From Nematostella vectensis (Eukaryota; Cnidaria; Anthozoa; Actiniaria; Edwardsiidae): a stretch of DNA of 60,000 nt. The stretch spans positions 7,503,501 through 7,563,500 of the forward strand of contig NC_064035.1 of NCBI RefSeq assembly GCF_932526225.1, written 5' to 3'. A program made the position numbers and the translations under genes. Shown here one piece after another: positions 23,301 through 33,440 of this stretch (positions are counted from its first letter, which is position 1; each line of letters starts with the position of its first letter). The notes below the pieces were generated by a model. That model was not told the origin of the DNA. It did not search any database and saw only the letters and a list, made by a program, of their open reading frames with translations.

Positions 23301-26300
23301 ATGTAATGATGATGTGATTATGATACCATGAGCATAATGATGTGGTGATATTGTTATGATTATGATGATGTCGTGATCATGATGACGTCATGTTGATATT
23401 GTCGTGATCATGATGATGATGATGTTGTAATGTTGTGATCATGTGATGTGATTATGATCATAATACCTCGGTGATTATATTGTCATGATGATGTAATGAT
23501 GTCGTGATTATGGTGTTGTAATGTTTCGATCATGATGATGTAATGTTGTCGTGACCATTGTGATGATTGCTAATATAGTGGTCATGTTGATTCAGGGCGA
23601 TGTCACGAATGTGATAATGATGAAAAGGGAAATGGTAAATGGTGAAATACTTCCTATATCAAGTGTTTAACAGAAGTATTTCTTTTCGTCGTTGTAGACC
23701 ATGGACCACCACTGGGTAGAGGGAAACTGTCCGGGAAAGTGCTTTAAGTGTAACAAGACTGTCAAAAGCACCAACTGCCTGACTGGACTACGCTGTGCAT
23801 GGTGTCAGATGGTGGTATGTTTTCCTGGACTTTTTCCGTTGTTTAAATTAGCTAGTCATTCTTTCACCACTGGGTAGAGGGAACTGTCCGGGAAAGTGCT
23901 TTAAGTGTAATAAGACTGTCAAAAGCACCAACTGCCTGACTGGACTACGCTGTGATGGTGTCAGATTTTTTCCGTTGTTTGAATTAGCTAGTCATTCATT
24001 CAAACACATCTCAAATGCGAACATTCCCCGCTTCCTTGCTCCTCTACCACCCCTCGGCTCTTAGTTTTGTCACTTCACATCAAATTTAACTAGTACTTAG
24101 TCTTACCCCATGGTAAGACTAAGATAATACTAGAACACACGTAAGGCTGCTTTGCATGAAATATCCCGTCCATGTCTTACTGTCACACATTATACATTTA
24201 TTTGCTTGGGATTTTTGGCCCGTTGATGTTTTCACACATTGTTGTTGCTTTATTACTCGCTACGTCCTCCACTTGCTTGCAACCTACCCCCTTATCGGCC
24301 TCTCTCGTTTTGTGCCCGCACACCTACCCCCTTATCGGCCTTTCTCGTTTTGTGCCCGCACACCTACCCCCTTATCGGCCTCTCTCGTTTTGTGCCCGCA
24401 CACCTACCCCCTTATCGACCTTTCTCGTTTTGTGCCCGCACACCTAACCCCTTATCGACCTTTCTCGTTTTGTGCCCGCACACCTAACCCCTTATCGGCC
24501 TCTCTCGTTTTGTGCCCGCACACCTACCCCCTTATCGGCCTTTCTCGTTTTGTGCCCGCACACCTAACCCCTTATCGACCTTTCTCGTTTTGTGCCCGCA
24601 CACCTACCCCCTTATCGACCTTTCTCGTTTTGTGCCCGCACACCTACCCCCTTATCGGCCTTTCTCGTTTTGTGCCCGCACACCTACCCCCTTATCGACC
24701 TTTCTCTTTTTGTGCCCGCACACCTACCCCCTTATCGACCTTTCTCGTTTTGTGCCCGCACACCTACCCCCTTATCGACCTTTCTCGTTTTGTGCCCGCA
24801 CACCTACCCCCTTATCGACCTTTCTCGTTTTGTGCCCGCACACCTACCCCCTTATCGGCCTTACTCGTTTTGTGCCCGCACACCTACCCCCTTATCGGCT
24901 TCTTGTCTCCCTTATCGGACTCTTGTCTGTCTGCTTCATCCTCAACAGGTCCATAATAAGTGCGCGACCAATGTTAGCCCGGAGTGCAACCTGGGAGTAC
25001 ACAGAGAGCACATTCTTCCGCCGATGAGTATCACACCAGCTGGCCTGGTAAGTACTGTAAGCTCGAGCTTCCTATGAACGGGAGGCATTTTCTGCTCATG
25101 TCGCTGACATCGCGAGACACGATCAAATGCACTTTACATGTGACTGACTTTACTTGTCAGTATGTAGATACGGACTAATCCAAGCAATCACTGTCACTGA
25201 AAATGGTTCCGAGGGCCAGAGTTCCTAGTGATTCTTTTACGTCCCAAAATCCAGGTTAATTATGTCTAGGCGATTATTGATTAGCGATTATCATTTTCCA
25301 ATTGGTAGAAAGATTTGTTTAAGAGGCAAGATATAAATATATTGGGATGGTTTAGTTAAAAGAGGTCTCAAATTGGTGGTAGTATTTTGAATTGGAGTTC
25401 TTGGGAGGGTATTAGATAATACAGCATTTCCTTTTCTGAGGTACAACAACTCTTTTGGTGTGCATTTATCAATGAAACGGCAATTTCTGTGAAACAGAAA
25501 CATTGACACTAGTTTACTTCCTAAGGGTCGACGGAAACCTCAACTGACAAGAGACAATATAATTTATTAGAATCCGCGCCATTTGAAAGGCCATCCGCTC
25601 TAATTTATCAGTCACATATCCTCAAAGAAACTTCCAACAATTGTGAAATATTTGTCGCTTTTTTCCGTTAAAATCTTCGGAGATTGTTACGTAATCGACC
25701 GGAAGTAATCTGGTGACATTGACGCTTTAATTTAACGAAAAATACTCTATCAGCAAAAAGCTAGATCCACGGATATGATACAGGTCATGACTCGTTTGTG
25801 ACTGATTTCTGCCCTTCTCACAGGATCGTAAGCGAACGAACTCTAGTGCAGAGAGCCCAGACTCAACCACAAAACCAAATTCCTATGTGAACTTTGACGG
25901 GATGCCAATGCAGGTATGACCCACTATTATACCCACGTTTTCAGTCACAAATACACTCAGAAGCCTTGCGTTTACGGGTAGCGACTGGCTTTTGGTGGAC
26001 ATCAACCGTGACTTGAATTCTGCATCTGTCACAGTTCTAGACCGACCAAAACCAAAACAACATGAAAATGGATCGTCTACTGTCACCAAGAAAATACCGA
26101 TAAACACAATTAAATAGTTGTTGTTGTATGGCGCTTCTCATTGGTTAGCGGCCTAACTGCTTCCGTAACTGCGAAATGGCTTCCGTCACCAAAAAAAAAA
26201 AAAACGAAAAACAAAAGGTGCACGTGTGACTGAAAACGTGTATAACTCGAATTTGATTGACTTGCTGATGTAAAGGAGGTCCAAGCAATCCGAAAGGGGG

Positions 26301-29300
26301 GGGGGGGGGGGGGGGGGGAGGGGGACGCTCGGCCCTAAAAGATTTAAAAAAAAAGGAGGAGCCTGGTTCATTATTGTTCTTCCTAGATTTCTTTATATTT
26401 TTTGTTATTTCTTTATATTTTTTGTTATTTCTTTATATTTTTTGTTACTTCTTTATATTTTTTCTTATTTTTAATTCAAATATCCGAAAACAGGGAGGAT
26501 CGGGGCCTGCTAGGTCTACCCCTAGATCTGCCCCTGCTCTGCTCTTGCCACATGATGAGAGAAGAAAATAACATTTTTTTATGAAAATCCTTACTCTAGA
26601 TAACCCCTCTACCGGGTACGCACCCCTTGGCTGTGTTCATCAACCCGAAGAGCGGGGGCCGACAAGGATCACGGTAGGTAACCCCCTGTCGCCTTTCCCA
26701 GCATCCTCTGCGCCCCATTATTCTTGCTTTGAGACCAAGCCTCCTATGCCGGTTGAAAAAAAATACCTTAAAATGTAACGTAAAATATAAGGCAGTAAAG
26801 AATACGCAAAAAACGCTTGTTTGATTATTACGACGTGGGATGGTGTAACAACTCAAGTTGAATAATGCGCGGAAATATTTTTTCAGCGGCGTAGCCAGGA
26901 TTAACAGGAGGGGGCCAAAAAGGCCCTTCAAGGCGTTTTCCCCTGTATTTTAGATAATGTCTCATACAATTACTGTAGTTTTGGCTGCTAGAAGGTTGTG
27001 CCCTGGCCCCCTGGGCCACCCCCCTGCCGACGCCCCTGTTTTTTCATGATGGGCTTCTGCGTGCTCGTAGCTTCTTCTTTTCTATTAAATATTGAATTAA
27101 AATACTGAAATATTGAAATGTTTTTATACTGCAGACTCATGCACAAGTTTCAGTATCTGCTGAACCCGAGACAAGTGTTCAATCTCGGTGATGGAGGACC
27201 GGCTCCGGGGTAAGTAGGCACGTGGACAACTGACGTTTGCAGCTTTGGTCACGGCCTTTTGGTCACGGGCCTTTTGGTCACGGCCTTTTGGTCACGGGCC
27301 TTTTGTAACGGGACGTTTGTCACTTGCGAAATGTTTTGTGTGTGTTTTTTTTTTTTCATGGAAAATAGAGAGCAGCTAGTACGCACGGTGTGTAAACACA
27401 AGAAAACTTCTCATACATAATTAGCGAAAAATTGACAGTTTTATTTAATCAGCTGACAATGGTTTCGAGAATTTTATTTATATATGCTACGGTCCCTCTA
27501 CTGAAAGACGCCCGCAAATGAAAAGGCTTAGCTTCTGTGACATTTAACCCTCTATCGCTTATTTTCCAGGCTGAAATTCTTCCAACACTTGAGTGACTTT
27601 CGGGTGTTGTGTTGCGGTGGAGACGGCACGGTGGGATGGGTCCTAGCGACGATAGGTAAGCAGGACAAACAATTCTTGTCATACTATTGTGTAGGTAAGC
27701 AGGACAAACGCTTCCTGTCACATTGTTGTGTCCGATAGGTAAGCAGGACAAACACTTCCTGTCATATTATTATGTTGTGTTAGATAGGTAGCAGGACAAA
27801 CACTTCCTGTCATATTATTGTGTTGTGTTAGATAGGTATGCAGGACAAACACTTCCTGTCATATTATTGTTGTGTTAGATAGGTATGCAGGACAAACACT
27901 TCCTGTCATATTATTGTTGTGTTAGATAGGTATGCAGGACAAACACTTCCTGTCATATTATTGTGTTGTGTTAGATAGGTAGCAGGACAAACACTTCCTG
28001 TCACATTATTGTTGTGTAGGTAAGCTAGATAAACACATCCTGTCCTTTTATTGTGTTGTGTTAGATAGGTAGCAGGACAAACACTTCCTGTCATTTTATT
28101 GTGTTGTGTTACATCTTGCCGAATCAACCATGGCCATTTAGCATTTATCTGACCTCTCTTTATGACAGACAAACTACAGATGAGGTTTCGTCCACCAGTG
28201 GCTGTTCTACCACTTGGTAAGTTAATTATCTTTTATACCAGAATCCTATTTTTATCCTGAGTATGGTTTCCTTTTAAACTAAAATCTTTATTTGTAAATA
28301 TAACCTTTTTCGCACGAAATACCATCTTTATTTTGCTTGAAATAACGATGTAACCCCTGCCCCTCGCGGCATTAACGCTTGTGTTTGTTTAGGAACTGGT
28401 AACGACTTGGCGCGTTGCTTGAAGTGGGGTGGCGGTAAGTCATGAGCTAGTGGGATCATTTGAATGAAAATAATCTAATATCCTCATGTAATTTTGTTGT
28501 TCATGTATCTATGTGTTTTGATTGACGAAGGTTACGAGGGCGGTAGTATATCCAAGGTTCTGTCTCAAGTGCAACGTGGAAGTGTCCTCAGCATGGACAG
28601 GTGAGTTCTCATAATTACATTCGGAAGCGCTTCGGTCGTACTCGGAAATGGCGGGGAAATATTAGGAGCTTGATTCGTGAACAGGAGTATGAATCGGTAG
28701 CAGTTCGGTCCCGTTCAGGGGATAGATTCGGCCAATCCAAGTAAAAATGCATTTTAATAGATTATCATTTATACCCTTTCCTGGGTTATTTCTTATATTG
28801 ATTTGAGGGATTTGTCTCGCAGATGGCAACTGGACATGACTTTCTCCCGTGTTATTTCTTATGTTGATTTGAGGGATTTGTCTCGCAGATGGCAAATAGA
28901 CGTGACCGACGTGGACTCATCTGAGAATGGCGACTCGCCTCCGCTCAATATCATCAATAACTACTTTTCTATAGGGGTGGTAAGTAGAAAGACATTAATT
29001 CACGCATTTCACCATCTGACTTATCACTAATAAATGCGAAAGAAAGATATAGGTATAAAAAATCAAAGAAATGAAAGTGATAGGAAATGATAGGAATACC
29101 AAAATTGAGATATACTCCTATTTCAAACGTTGTCAGTGAAAATGGTTAATAGCAAATGTAATTGGGAAATGGGAAATGGAAGTTCTACATCAGAAATACT
29201 TTGGATCTTATCATATTTCTACATAATACATGAAAATGTGAATAAACATTCGATGAGTCTATTTCTAATCGTTATTCATAAAAATAATCAATACAATAAG

Positions 29301-32145
29301 CCAGCGCCTAGTCTGTCATTAGAATAGTCATTTCGCATTAGCTATTCTCCCTTTGCACAGTGCCAAAGGAGAATTGGTATAAATAGCTGCTGAGCAAAGA
29401 TCACTATAAGAGATGTTGACTAATTATTGTCGACATGAGCTACACGAATAATGGTAGATCACGAACGATAGGCATGCTGGGAGAAAGTGAATGTGCGCGC
29501 GCGTAATCCGATGAAGGACAGCCGTGCTTTGCGATTTATTATTCATACCGACTTAAAATAATGATTTATTTCAGGACGCATCAGTTGCACTGAAGTTTCA
29601 TCTTCAGCGGGAGAAAAACCCTGAGAAATTCAACAGCAGGTAACTCACTTAACTGCAGTCTTCGATATTCTGCGACAATTTCCAAAAGAGAAATCGCATC
29701 CAATTCAAAATCCTTGAAGCGTTTCCATTGGGCAGCACTGAAATGGTTTCCAGTCACTCCACAAGGCGCTGACCAATGAAAAAGAAAAATGTTTAATTCC
29801 GTTAGTTTGAATGACGGGAGCCGGAAGCGGTTTATCAGGATGGATCGCAGTAATTTTACATGTGCGACCTTGTAGTTGTTTTAAACTAAATGTGATATAT
29901 AAAGCTCATTTTGATTGTCTGTTGTACATAGATTGAAGAACAAATTCCGTTACTTTGAATGTGGAACTTCTGAGACTTTGTCTGCAACTTGTAAAAACTT
30001 GCAGGACGCCATTCAAGTTATAGTAAGTGTTACGTCGAGAACTAGTAAATTATCAGAATTTTGTTTTCCTTAGTTTGATGTTTTTTGTCGCTTAATTTTT
30101 GTTTGCTGCTAACAGTGTGATGGTAAGATCCTGGAGTTGCCAAACCTAGAAGGGATCGCAATCGTGAACATCCCCAGCGTCTATGGCGGTGCTAACCTTT
30201 GGGGAGAGACGGACAAGAAAAAAGCCAAGAAATCCCGAAGCAAGAGCGGGAGCAAAGACAACGATCTGGCCTGGGCCGTGCAGGGTACGCATAAACCGTG
30301 TAAACATTGTACTCTTTTCTACTCTAATATCATGATTTTATGCCTTATCGGTGTTTCTAGGGCCCTTATTGTTAAAGACCTTCTTAGTTCTCACGGATGT
30401 CACGTTGGGCTTTTGTAGTTACCACGTGTATCGTGATTAAGACCCTCCGTGTTTAAGGTCCTTCGTGTTTAATGCCCTCCTTGTTAAAGGCCCTGGTACC
30501 TTATTCGGTGTTTCTAGGGCTTCTATGTTTTCTTGTGCCCTCTAATTTTCGTCGGGCTTTTATAGTGTATCGTATATCGTGATTAAGGCCCTCCGTGTTT
30601 AATGCCCTCGTTGTAAAAGGCCCTCCATGTTTAAGGCCCCCTGTGTTTAAGACCCTTCTTGTTAAAGGCCCTCCATGTTTAAGGCCCTCCTTGTTAAGGC
30701 ACCTCCGTATTAATGGCCCTCCGTGTATAAGGTCCTCCGTGTTTAATGCCCTCGTTGTTAAAGGCCCTCTATGTTCAAGGTCCCCTGTGTTTAAGACCCT
30801 TCGTATTAAAGGCCCTCCTTGTTAAAGCACCTCCGCGTTAATGGCCGTCCGTGTATAAGGTCCTCCGTGTTTAAGGCCCTCCTTGTTAAAGCACCTCCGC
30901 GTTAATGGCCGTCCGTGTTGAAGGTCCTTCTTGTTTACAAATAAGGTTGCACTCGGAGAATCTGTGTATTGTAACCCCGCAGTGCTTAATGGGTATCAAG
31001 CAAATAAGCGTAAATCAAATACAGTTCCAGGTTTCAAAACTGATGATTTCATGTTTATGTTCCCCTTACCAGGAGGATTTAATCATAAACACTTCACTTA
31101 TGAACCACTGCGGTTTACAACACATGGATTTCCGAGTGCACCCTATGTATGTGATATCTTGCAGATATTTGCGTTTTTTTATTAGTTGTATTTACCATGT
31201 TCACAGACATTGGTGACGGGCAGCTCGAAGTTGTTGGTCTTGAGAGCTCACTCTACGTAGGACAGATTATCGCTGGAGTCCGTACACACGGACTTCGACT
31301 CGCACAGTGCTCGTCCATAGAAATCAAGTAAGACCCCTGCCACAGAGAAAGATGATGATGACCCCTGCCTGTCTATTTACCAAATTCAATCGAAAATATT
31401 GATTGAAAGGTGATCCCCCCCCCCCCCCCAAAAAAAAATCAATAAAAAAATCAGACGCTGGGAGTGTGGGAATGGACGCTGTTTTTTTTTTTTTTTTTTT
31501 TTTTTGTTGTTTCCTGTCATTTTTAAACATAATTCTTTCTCTGTGTTGAGGATGGAATGAAATTCACCGTGATAAAGCGGATTTATATACTACTGAGATT
31601 TCGGGTTTCATAGCCTAGGGAACCACGCGTCACGCAGGCCCGACAAGGTCAACAGGCTGTCAGGCACGATAGGGATGGTTTTTCTTGTCGCGTCTTAAAT
31701 CGTTTGTGTAATTTATAAAAATTTGCTCACCTCCATCAAACTGTTTTGTCCATTGTCTACAGAACAAAGAGATTATTTCCCATGCAAATTGATGGCGAGC
31801 CGTGGATGCAGCCAGCCGCTACGGTAAGTCTGTGACAGACAGACAGACAGACAGACAGTTATTATTGTTATTCCAAAGCCTGTCTGTAGTATTTTTATTT
31901 ATACCATTTAGACAGACAGACAGACAGTTATGCCACAGCTTGTCTGTAGTATTTTAAGTCACACCATTTAGACGGAAGGACTGACAGACTCGTTATCTCT
32001 CGACAAACTTTCTATTTTTTTACGGCAGATGAAGATTGTCCACAAGAATCAAGTCCCCATGCTTCAAGGGCCGCCTCCCGCGAAATCTTCCTTCTTCTTC
32101 AAGCGAAAACAGATTCGTGACCCTGAGCTTGAAAGTGAGATATAA
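6599..32145 (+). CDS. DGKB: Type I diacylglycerol kinase (beta/gamma-like), 27 coding exons
   Basis: The enzyme phosphorylates diacylglycerol to phosphatidic acid, ending DAG/PKC signalling; calcium binding to the EF hands controls this type. Coding exons: 6599-6695, 9341-9417, 10691-10919, 16629-16964, 18630-18824, 19147-19196, 19649-19723, 20439-20558, 20895-20921, 21407-21500, 22265-22365, 23698-23814, 24949-25047, 25824-25913, 26600-26673, 27135-27209, 27570-27655, 28169-28216, 28393-28434, 28531-28600, 28889-28979, 29575-29639, 29932-30022, 30116-30284, 31207-31327, 31763-31823, 32029-32145. All junctions are GT-AG and phases agree throughout, giving 938 residues. Domain order is recoverin-homology, long linker, two EF hands, two C1 domains, catalytic and accessory domains. 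Human type I enzymes are 735-804 residues; the excess is mostly linker. KYTVHERC and WVEGNCP favour the beta/gamma branch over alpha. The start is the first ATG of the conserved exon. A single invertebrate gene may predate the vertebrate alpha/beta/gamma split, so the symbol is approximate. Confidence 0.95.
11690..12690. repeat. Minisatellite, about 32-bp unit, roughly 30 copies
   Basis: The core AGAATCGGTCAAACACAAG alternates with CGCAACACAAGCG or CGCGACACAAGTT. Early copies (to about 11960) have GATCAAACA where later ones have GGTCAAACA, so the array has older, more diverged edges and a homogenised middle. It lies in DGK intron 3. It is open in several frames on both strands and produces spurious lysine/arginine-rich ORFs. 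Confidence 0.92.
13105..13710. mobile_element. Inverted repeat pair, possible decayed element
   Basis: The segment 13105-13173 (TTGGGAAATCATTCG onward) returns as its reverse complement at 13643-13710, separated by about 470 bases. Both arms include GTATACGATACCAGAAAACG. On the minus strand the right arm reads [20 protein letters not shown], and in the matched stretch after the frame-breaking indel several arm differences fall at synonymous third positions. That hints at former coding sequence. The left arm has a two-base insertion that breaks this frame. The family is not recognised. Confidence 0.5.
13748..14880. repeat. Three-copy 324-bp tandem repeat bounded by short inverted repeats
   Basis: Copies begin AACGATCAGTTATCAATCAG at 13779, 14103 and 14427, an exact 324-base spacing, and end near 14746. 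They differ at only a handful of positions, so amplification is recent. The array is flanked by a related inverted pair: 13748-13781 contains CTATAAAATGGAGAGCTCC, and 14838-14877 contains the reverse complement of a similar block (TATAAAA, then AGCTCCTCC, then CGGGCTCAA). The inverted flanks suggest a mobile element with internal repeats, but no target duplication was found. Confidence 0.7.
16629..18824 (+). CDS. DGKB: DGK exons 4-5: long low-complexity linker before the EF hands
   Basis: Exons 16629-16964 and 18630-18824 encode residues 135-311. The linker between the RVH domain and the EF-hand region is about 160 residues here, but only tens of residues in the vertebrate enzymes I know. It has an Ala-rich run ([14 protein letters not shown]), acidic and Ser/Thr-rich stretches and a 12-residue internal duplication ([12 protein letters not shown] followed by [12 protein letters not shown]). 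The end of exon 5 ([22 protein letters not shown]) returns to the conserved pre-EF-hand motif. Splice phases (1/1) match on both sides, which supports it being real coding sequence. It may be disordered and a regulatory target. Confidence 0.85.
17310..17353. repeat. TA dinucleotide microsatellite
   Basis: A nearly pure (TA)n tract of about 22 units lies in DGK intron 4. It can form cruciforms and is likely length-variable. Confidence 0.9.
19147..20558 (+). CDS. DGKB: DGK exons 6-8: paired EF hands
   Basis: Exons 19147-19196, 19649-19723 and 20439-20558 encode residues 312-393. The first loop, [12 protein letters not shown] (318-329), has acidic or polar ligands at positions 1, 3, 5 and 9 and Glu at 12. 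The second, [12 protein letters not shown] (363-374), has Asp at 1, 3 and 5 and Glu at 12. Both therefore look able to bind calcium. The block after it ([15 protein letters not shown]) is the conserved bridge to the C1 domains. Calcium is known to relieve RVH/EF inhibition in type I DGKs. Confidence 0.93.
20895..25047 (+). CDS. DGKB: DGK exons 9-13: two cysteine-rich C1 domains
   Basis: Exons 20895-20921 (a 27-base microexon), 21407-21500, 22265-22365, 23698-23814 and 24949-25047 encode residues 394-539. C1a starts at His401 in the microexon and follows H-x12-C-x2-C-x14-C-x2-C-x4-H-x2-C-x7-C (CNMC, CLFC, HERC). C1b begins near [13 protein letters not shown] and ends [12 protein letters not shown], with the shortened first spacing usual for DGK C1b. 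These domains help substrate access and membrane placement. Three introns here carry large minisatellites, and exon 12 has a decayed tandem copy just downstream. Confidence 0.92.
22420..22915. repeat. 17-bp minisatellite in DGK intron 11
   Basis: About 29 copies of a unit such as AATCATGGCGATGTGGT begin about 50 bases after the exon 11 donor. Variants swap GTGGT, GCGGT and GTAGT. It grades into a looser ATG/ATC-rich region at 23160-23580. Confidence 0.92.
23160..23580. repeat. Degenerate GATCAT/GATGAT-rich repeat
   Basis: The phrase GATGTAGCAATGTTGTCTTG recurs every 30-35 bases near the start. Beyond that the repeat decays into irregular ATGATGATGT. It lies in the intron between DGK exons 11 and 12. 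Confidence 0.75.
23865..24000 (+). pseudogene. Decayed tandem copy of DGK exon 12
   Basis: A segment 158 bases downstream repeats exon 12 almost word for word from CACCACTGGGTAGAGGGAA to GATGGTGTCAG, plus part of the following intron (CCGTTGTTTGAATTAGC). The copy lost one base in the GAAACTG stretch and one in TGCATGG, so it is frameshifted twice. A deletion removed its splice donor, and its 5' part lacks an acceptor. It should be skipped. It would encode only a broken C1b half. Confidence 0.9.
24090..24133. repeat. Short hairpin (inverted repeat)
   Basis: The 11-base arm TTAGTCTTACC is followed after a four-base loop by GGTAAGACTAA, and the outer bases CTAGTA and ATACTAG extend the pairing. 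It lies in a DGK intron just before a minisatellite. It could be a remnant of a very small MITE. Confidence 0.8.
24292..24900. repeat. 40-bp minisatellite next to the DGK exon 13 acceptor
   Basis: About 15 copies of a 40-base unit run almost without indels and end about 45 bases before the acceptor of exon 13. Units contain TTATCGGCC or TTATCGACC, then CTCGTTTTGTGCCCGCACAC. The unit has no plus-strand stop codon in any frame and its length is not a multiple of three, so all three frames stay open. That gives spurious Pro-rich ORFs of up to 266 residues. Confidence 0.95.
25529..25725 (+). repeat. Dispersed repeat, copy 1 (about 190 bp)
   Basis: This stretch in DGK intron 13 aligns with 37215-37415. 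Shared blocks are GGAAACCTCAACTGACAAGA, CTCAAAGAAACT, TTTTCCGTTAAAA and CGACCGGAAGTAA, then CTGGTGACAT. Copies are in the same orientation and have diverged by substitutions and small indels. The family is not recognised. It could be a SINE or MITE relic. Confidence 0.8.
25824..28600 (+). CDS. DGKB: DGK exons 14-20: start of the catalytic domain with the ATP-binding motif
   Basis: Exon 14 (25824-25913) is a Ser/Asn-rich hinge. Exons 26600-26673, 27135-27209, 27570-27655, 28169-28216, 28393-28434 and 28531-28600 encode about residues 570-700. [15 protein letters not shown], then [13 protein letters not shown], then [11 protein letters not shown] (GGDGT at 635-639, the catalytic glycine-rich motif) and [20 protein letters not shown] are the DAGK catalytic hallmarks. 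No key residue is missing. Introns 16 and 17 carry repeats that begin at or near the donor sites. Confidence 0.95.
26388..26470. repeat. 20-bp AT-rich tandem repeat, four copies
   Basis: The unit CTTTATATTTTTTGTTATTT repeats four times with two base changes. It lies about 130 bases upstream of the DGK exon 15 acceptor. Confidence 0.85.
27655..28110. repeat. Array of about ten copies derived from the DGK exon 17 donor site
   Basis: The exon 17 junction reads GATAG|GTAAGCAGGACAAAC. Downstream, GATAGGTAAGCAGGACAAAC and variants (GATAGGTATGC, GATAGGTAGC) return every 40-50 bases, each followed by TTCCTGTCATATTATTGTG. Several copies keep a usable GT donor consensus. The array therefore amplified from, or together with, the real 5' splice site. 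Confidence 0.88.
28783..28914 (+). repeat. 66-bp tandem duplication of the DGK exon 21 acceptor
   Basis: The segment with TTATTTCTTAT, GTTGATTTGAGGGATTTG and TCTCGCAGATGGCAA occurs twice, 66 bases apart. Each copy contains the branch/pyrimidine region, the AG at the exon start and the first exon bases. Acceptors end at 28822 and 28888. Use of the upstream one adds 66 in-frame bases (22 codons, no stop) to the catalytic region. Which site is used cannot be told from sequence. Confidence 0.92.
28889..32145 (+). CDS. DGKB: DGK exons 21-27: accessory catalytic domain and C-terminus
   Basis: Exons 28889-28979, 29575-29639, 29932-30022, 30116-30284, 31207-31327, 31763-31823 and 32029-32145 encode the DAGK accessory domain. 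Landmarks are [58 protein letters not shown], then [29 protein letters not shown] and VPMLQGPPP. An Arg/Lys/Ser-rich insert ([15 protein letters not shown]) after LWGE resembles the basic insert at this place in vertebrate DGK beta. The C-terminus ends in a short acidic tail before TAA at 32143-32145. Confidence 0.94.
30420..30935. repeat. Tandem repeat built on GGCCCTCCRTGTTTAA
   Basis: A unit of about 15 bases (AAGGCCCTCCGTGTTTA and variants with TTGTTAA) repeats more than 25 times in DGK intron 24, starting about 135 bases after the donor. Longer period copies of about 115 bases are visible over it. The plus strand contains many open but meaningless frames. Confidence 0.85.
31828..31992. 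repeat. GACA tetranucleotide tract at the DGK exon 26 donor
   Basis: GACAGACAGACAGACAGACA starts within about ten bases of the GTAAGT donor. It is followed by a partial second copy of the whole block (TTAGACAGACAGACAGACAG, then CTGTCTGTAGTATTTT repeated). Confidence 0.85.
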
Positions 32146-33072
32146 TGCAGTCCTGCGTCGTAAGGCCATAAGGACAATGTCAACGACCACTTCTAGTTCT
32201 ATTTATTGGGTGATATACACAAGGATTACATGCGCTATATCCATACTGCGGGATGTGTACTTCTTGCCGAGTAAAGCTCTGTGTGACGGTTCTCGGGGAA
32301 TCGAGGGTTTCGAGCCCACGAAACTGTCCAAATTGGTAGGTTAAGTCATCTTCGGAACAGACGATGTCCGCTCGGTGCTAAATGTTGGGAACGAATTTGC
32401 AGCTGAATTCCAATGCTTTTTTAGGGAGTTTCGAGTCTTTCTTCAAGATATTTTAATGTCCAAATTTGGTCGCGGTTTGCAAACGATGAACGTTAATCTT
32501 CCAGATCAGACACATAACCATGACGTGATTTACGATACATGCGAAGCTGACTGGGTTTTTTTTACAGAAGGCAAACATTATGGATAACTGAAACCTATTG
32601 CAGTACCATAACACGGACCCATCCATAGATGGATAGTTGATCACTACGCCTTTATGGTCTATTCTGAAAACTTCCGTTATCAAGGTTATTTATTCGTGAG
32701 TTGCAAGGCTATTTATTATTGCAATTCTACTCGTTTGGTATCTTCAAACGTTAGAACGATTCTTGAAAAAAAAAAAAAACAAGCGGAATGGTATATTTCC
32801 AAGTAGAACAGGTTATCGACAGACATAAAATCAACGCTATGAAGGTCTGGATAAAGAATAGATAGGTATGATATTGAAAATATTACATGCAGTATATATA
32901 TTATATATAATCTAAAAAGCTTATTTAACTGAGACGAATAACAGTATATAGTATAAAGTTGGGGATCTATATATTTGCTGGGCATTCAACAGATTCTTGA
33001 TAAAGTGATAAAAAATAAGCATATTACATCCCGGGACATTTTGGATTTTCGTATATGACTGCTCGATGCTAA

Positions 33073-33440
33073 AGCCTGGATCAAACGGAGACGAACGCCG
33101 ATGAGAGTTCCACGGCTTACAATAAAACTATCTTTGGCAGTGGCCAGGTTTTGACCCAAGAATCAGTTATCAATTATTTGAGTTCAGAATTCATTACCGA
33201 ATCTGTAATTACACGTTAAAATCCCCTTTCGTGAAAACTGCTGGTCGAAATACTCTCATCAACTCTCTTTCTCGCGATCAAACGGTGGTAACTCTCAATG
33301 TTAACTTAAATATCGATTTTTTTAGATGCTCAAAGTGATTGAAAGTAGATAGAGTATGCGTGAGAGTGCACGTTAAACGGAGTAGGGCCTCTCATCGAGC
33401 CGCGTCAACTCTCATCTTCGTTTGTTGAGGCTTGATCTCC
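33073..33440. mobile_element. MITE-like inverted segments (CTCTCATC...GTTTGATC family)
   Basis: The left side has GGATCAAACGGAGACGAACG then GATGAGAGTT. The right side has AACTCTCATCTTCGTTTG, close to its reverse complement. The internal text TGCTCAAAGTGA, GAGAGT and AACTCTCATC also matches 5800-5890. Pairing is imperfect and no target duplication was found, so this is a probable but eroded non-autonomous element. Confidence 0.5.

Noticed and set aside
24156-24956. 266-residue Pro/Cys/His-rich open frame
   Set aside because: It is the translation of the 40-bp minisatellite. All three frames are open because the unit has no stop codon and is not a multiple of three.
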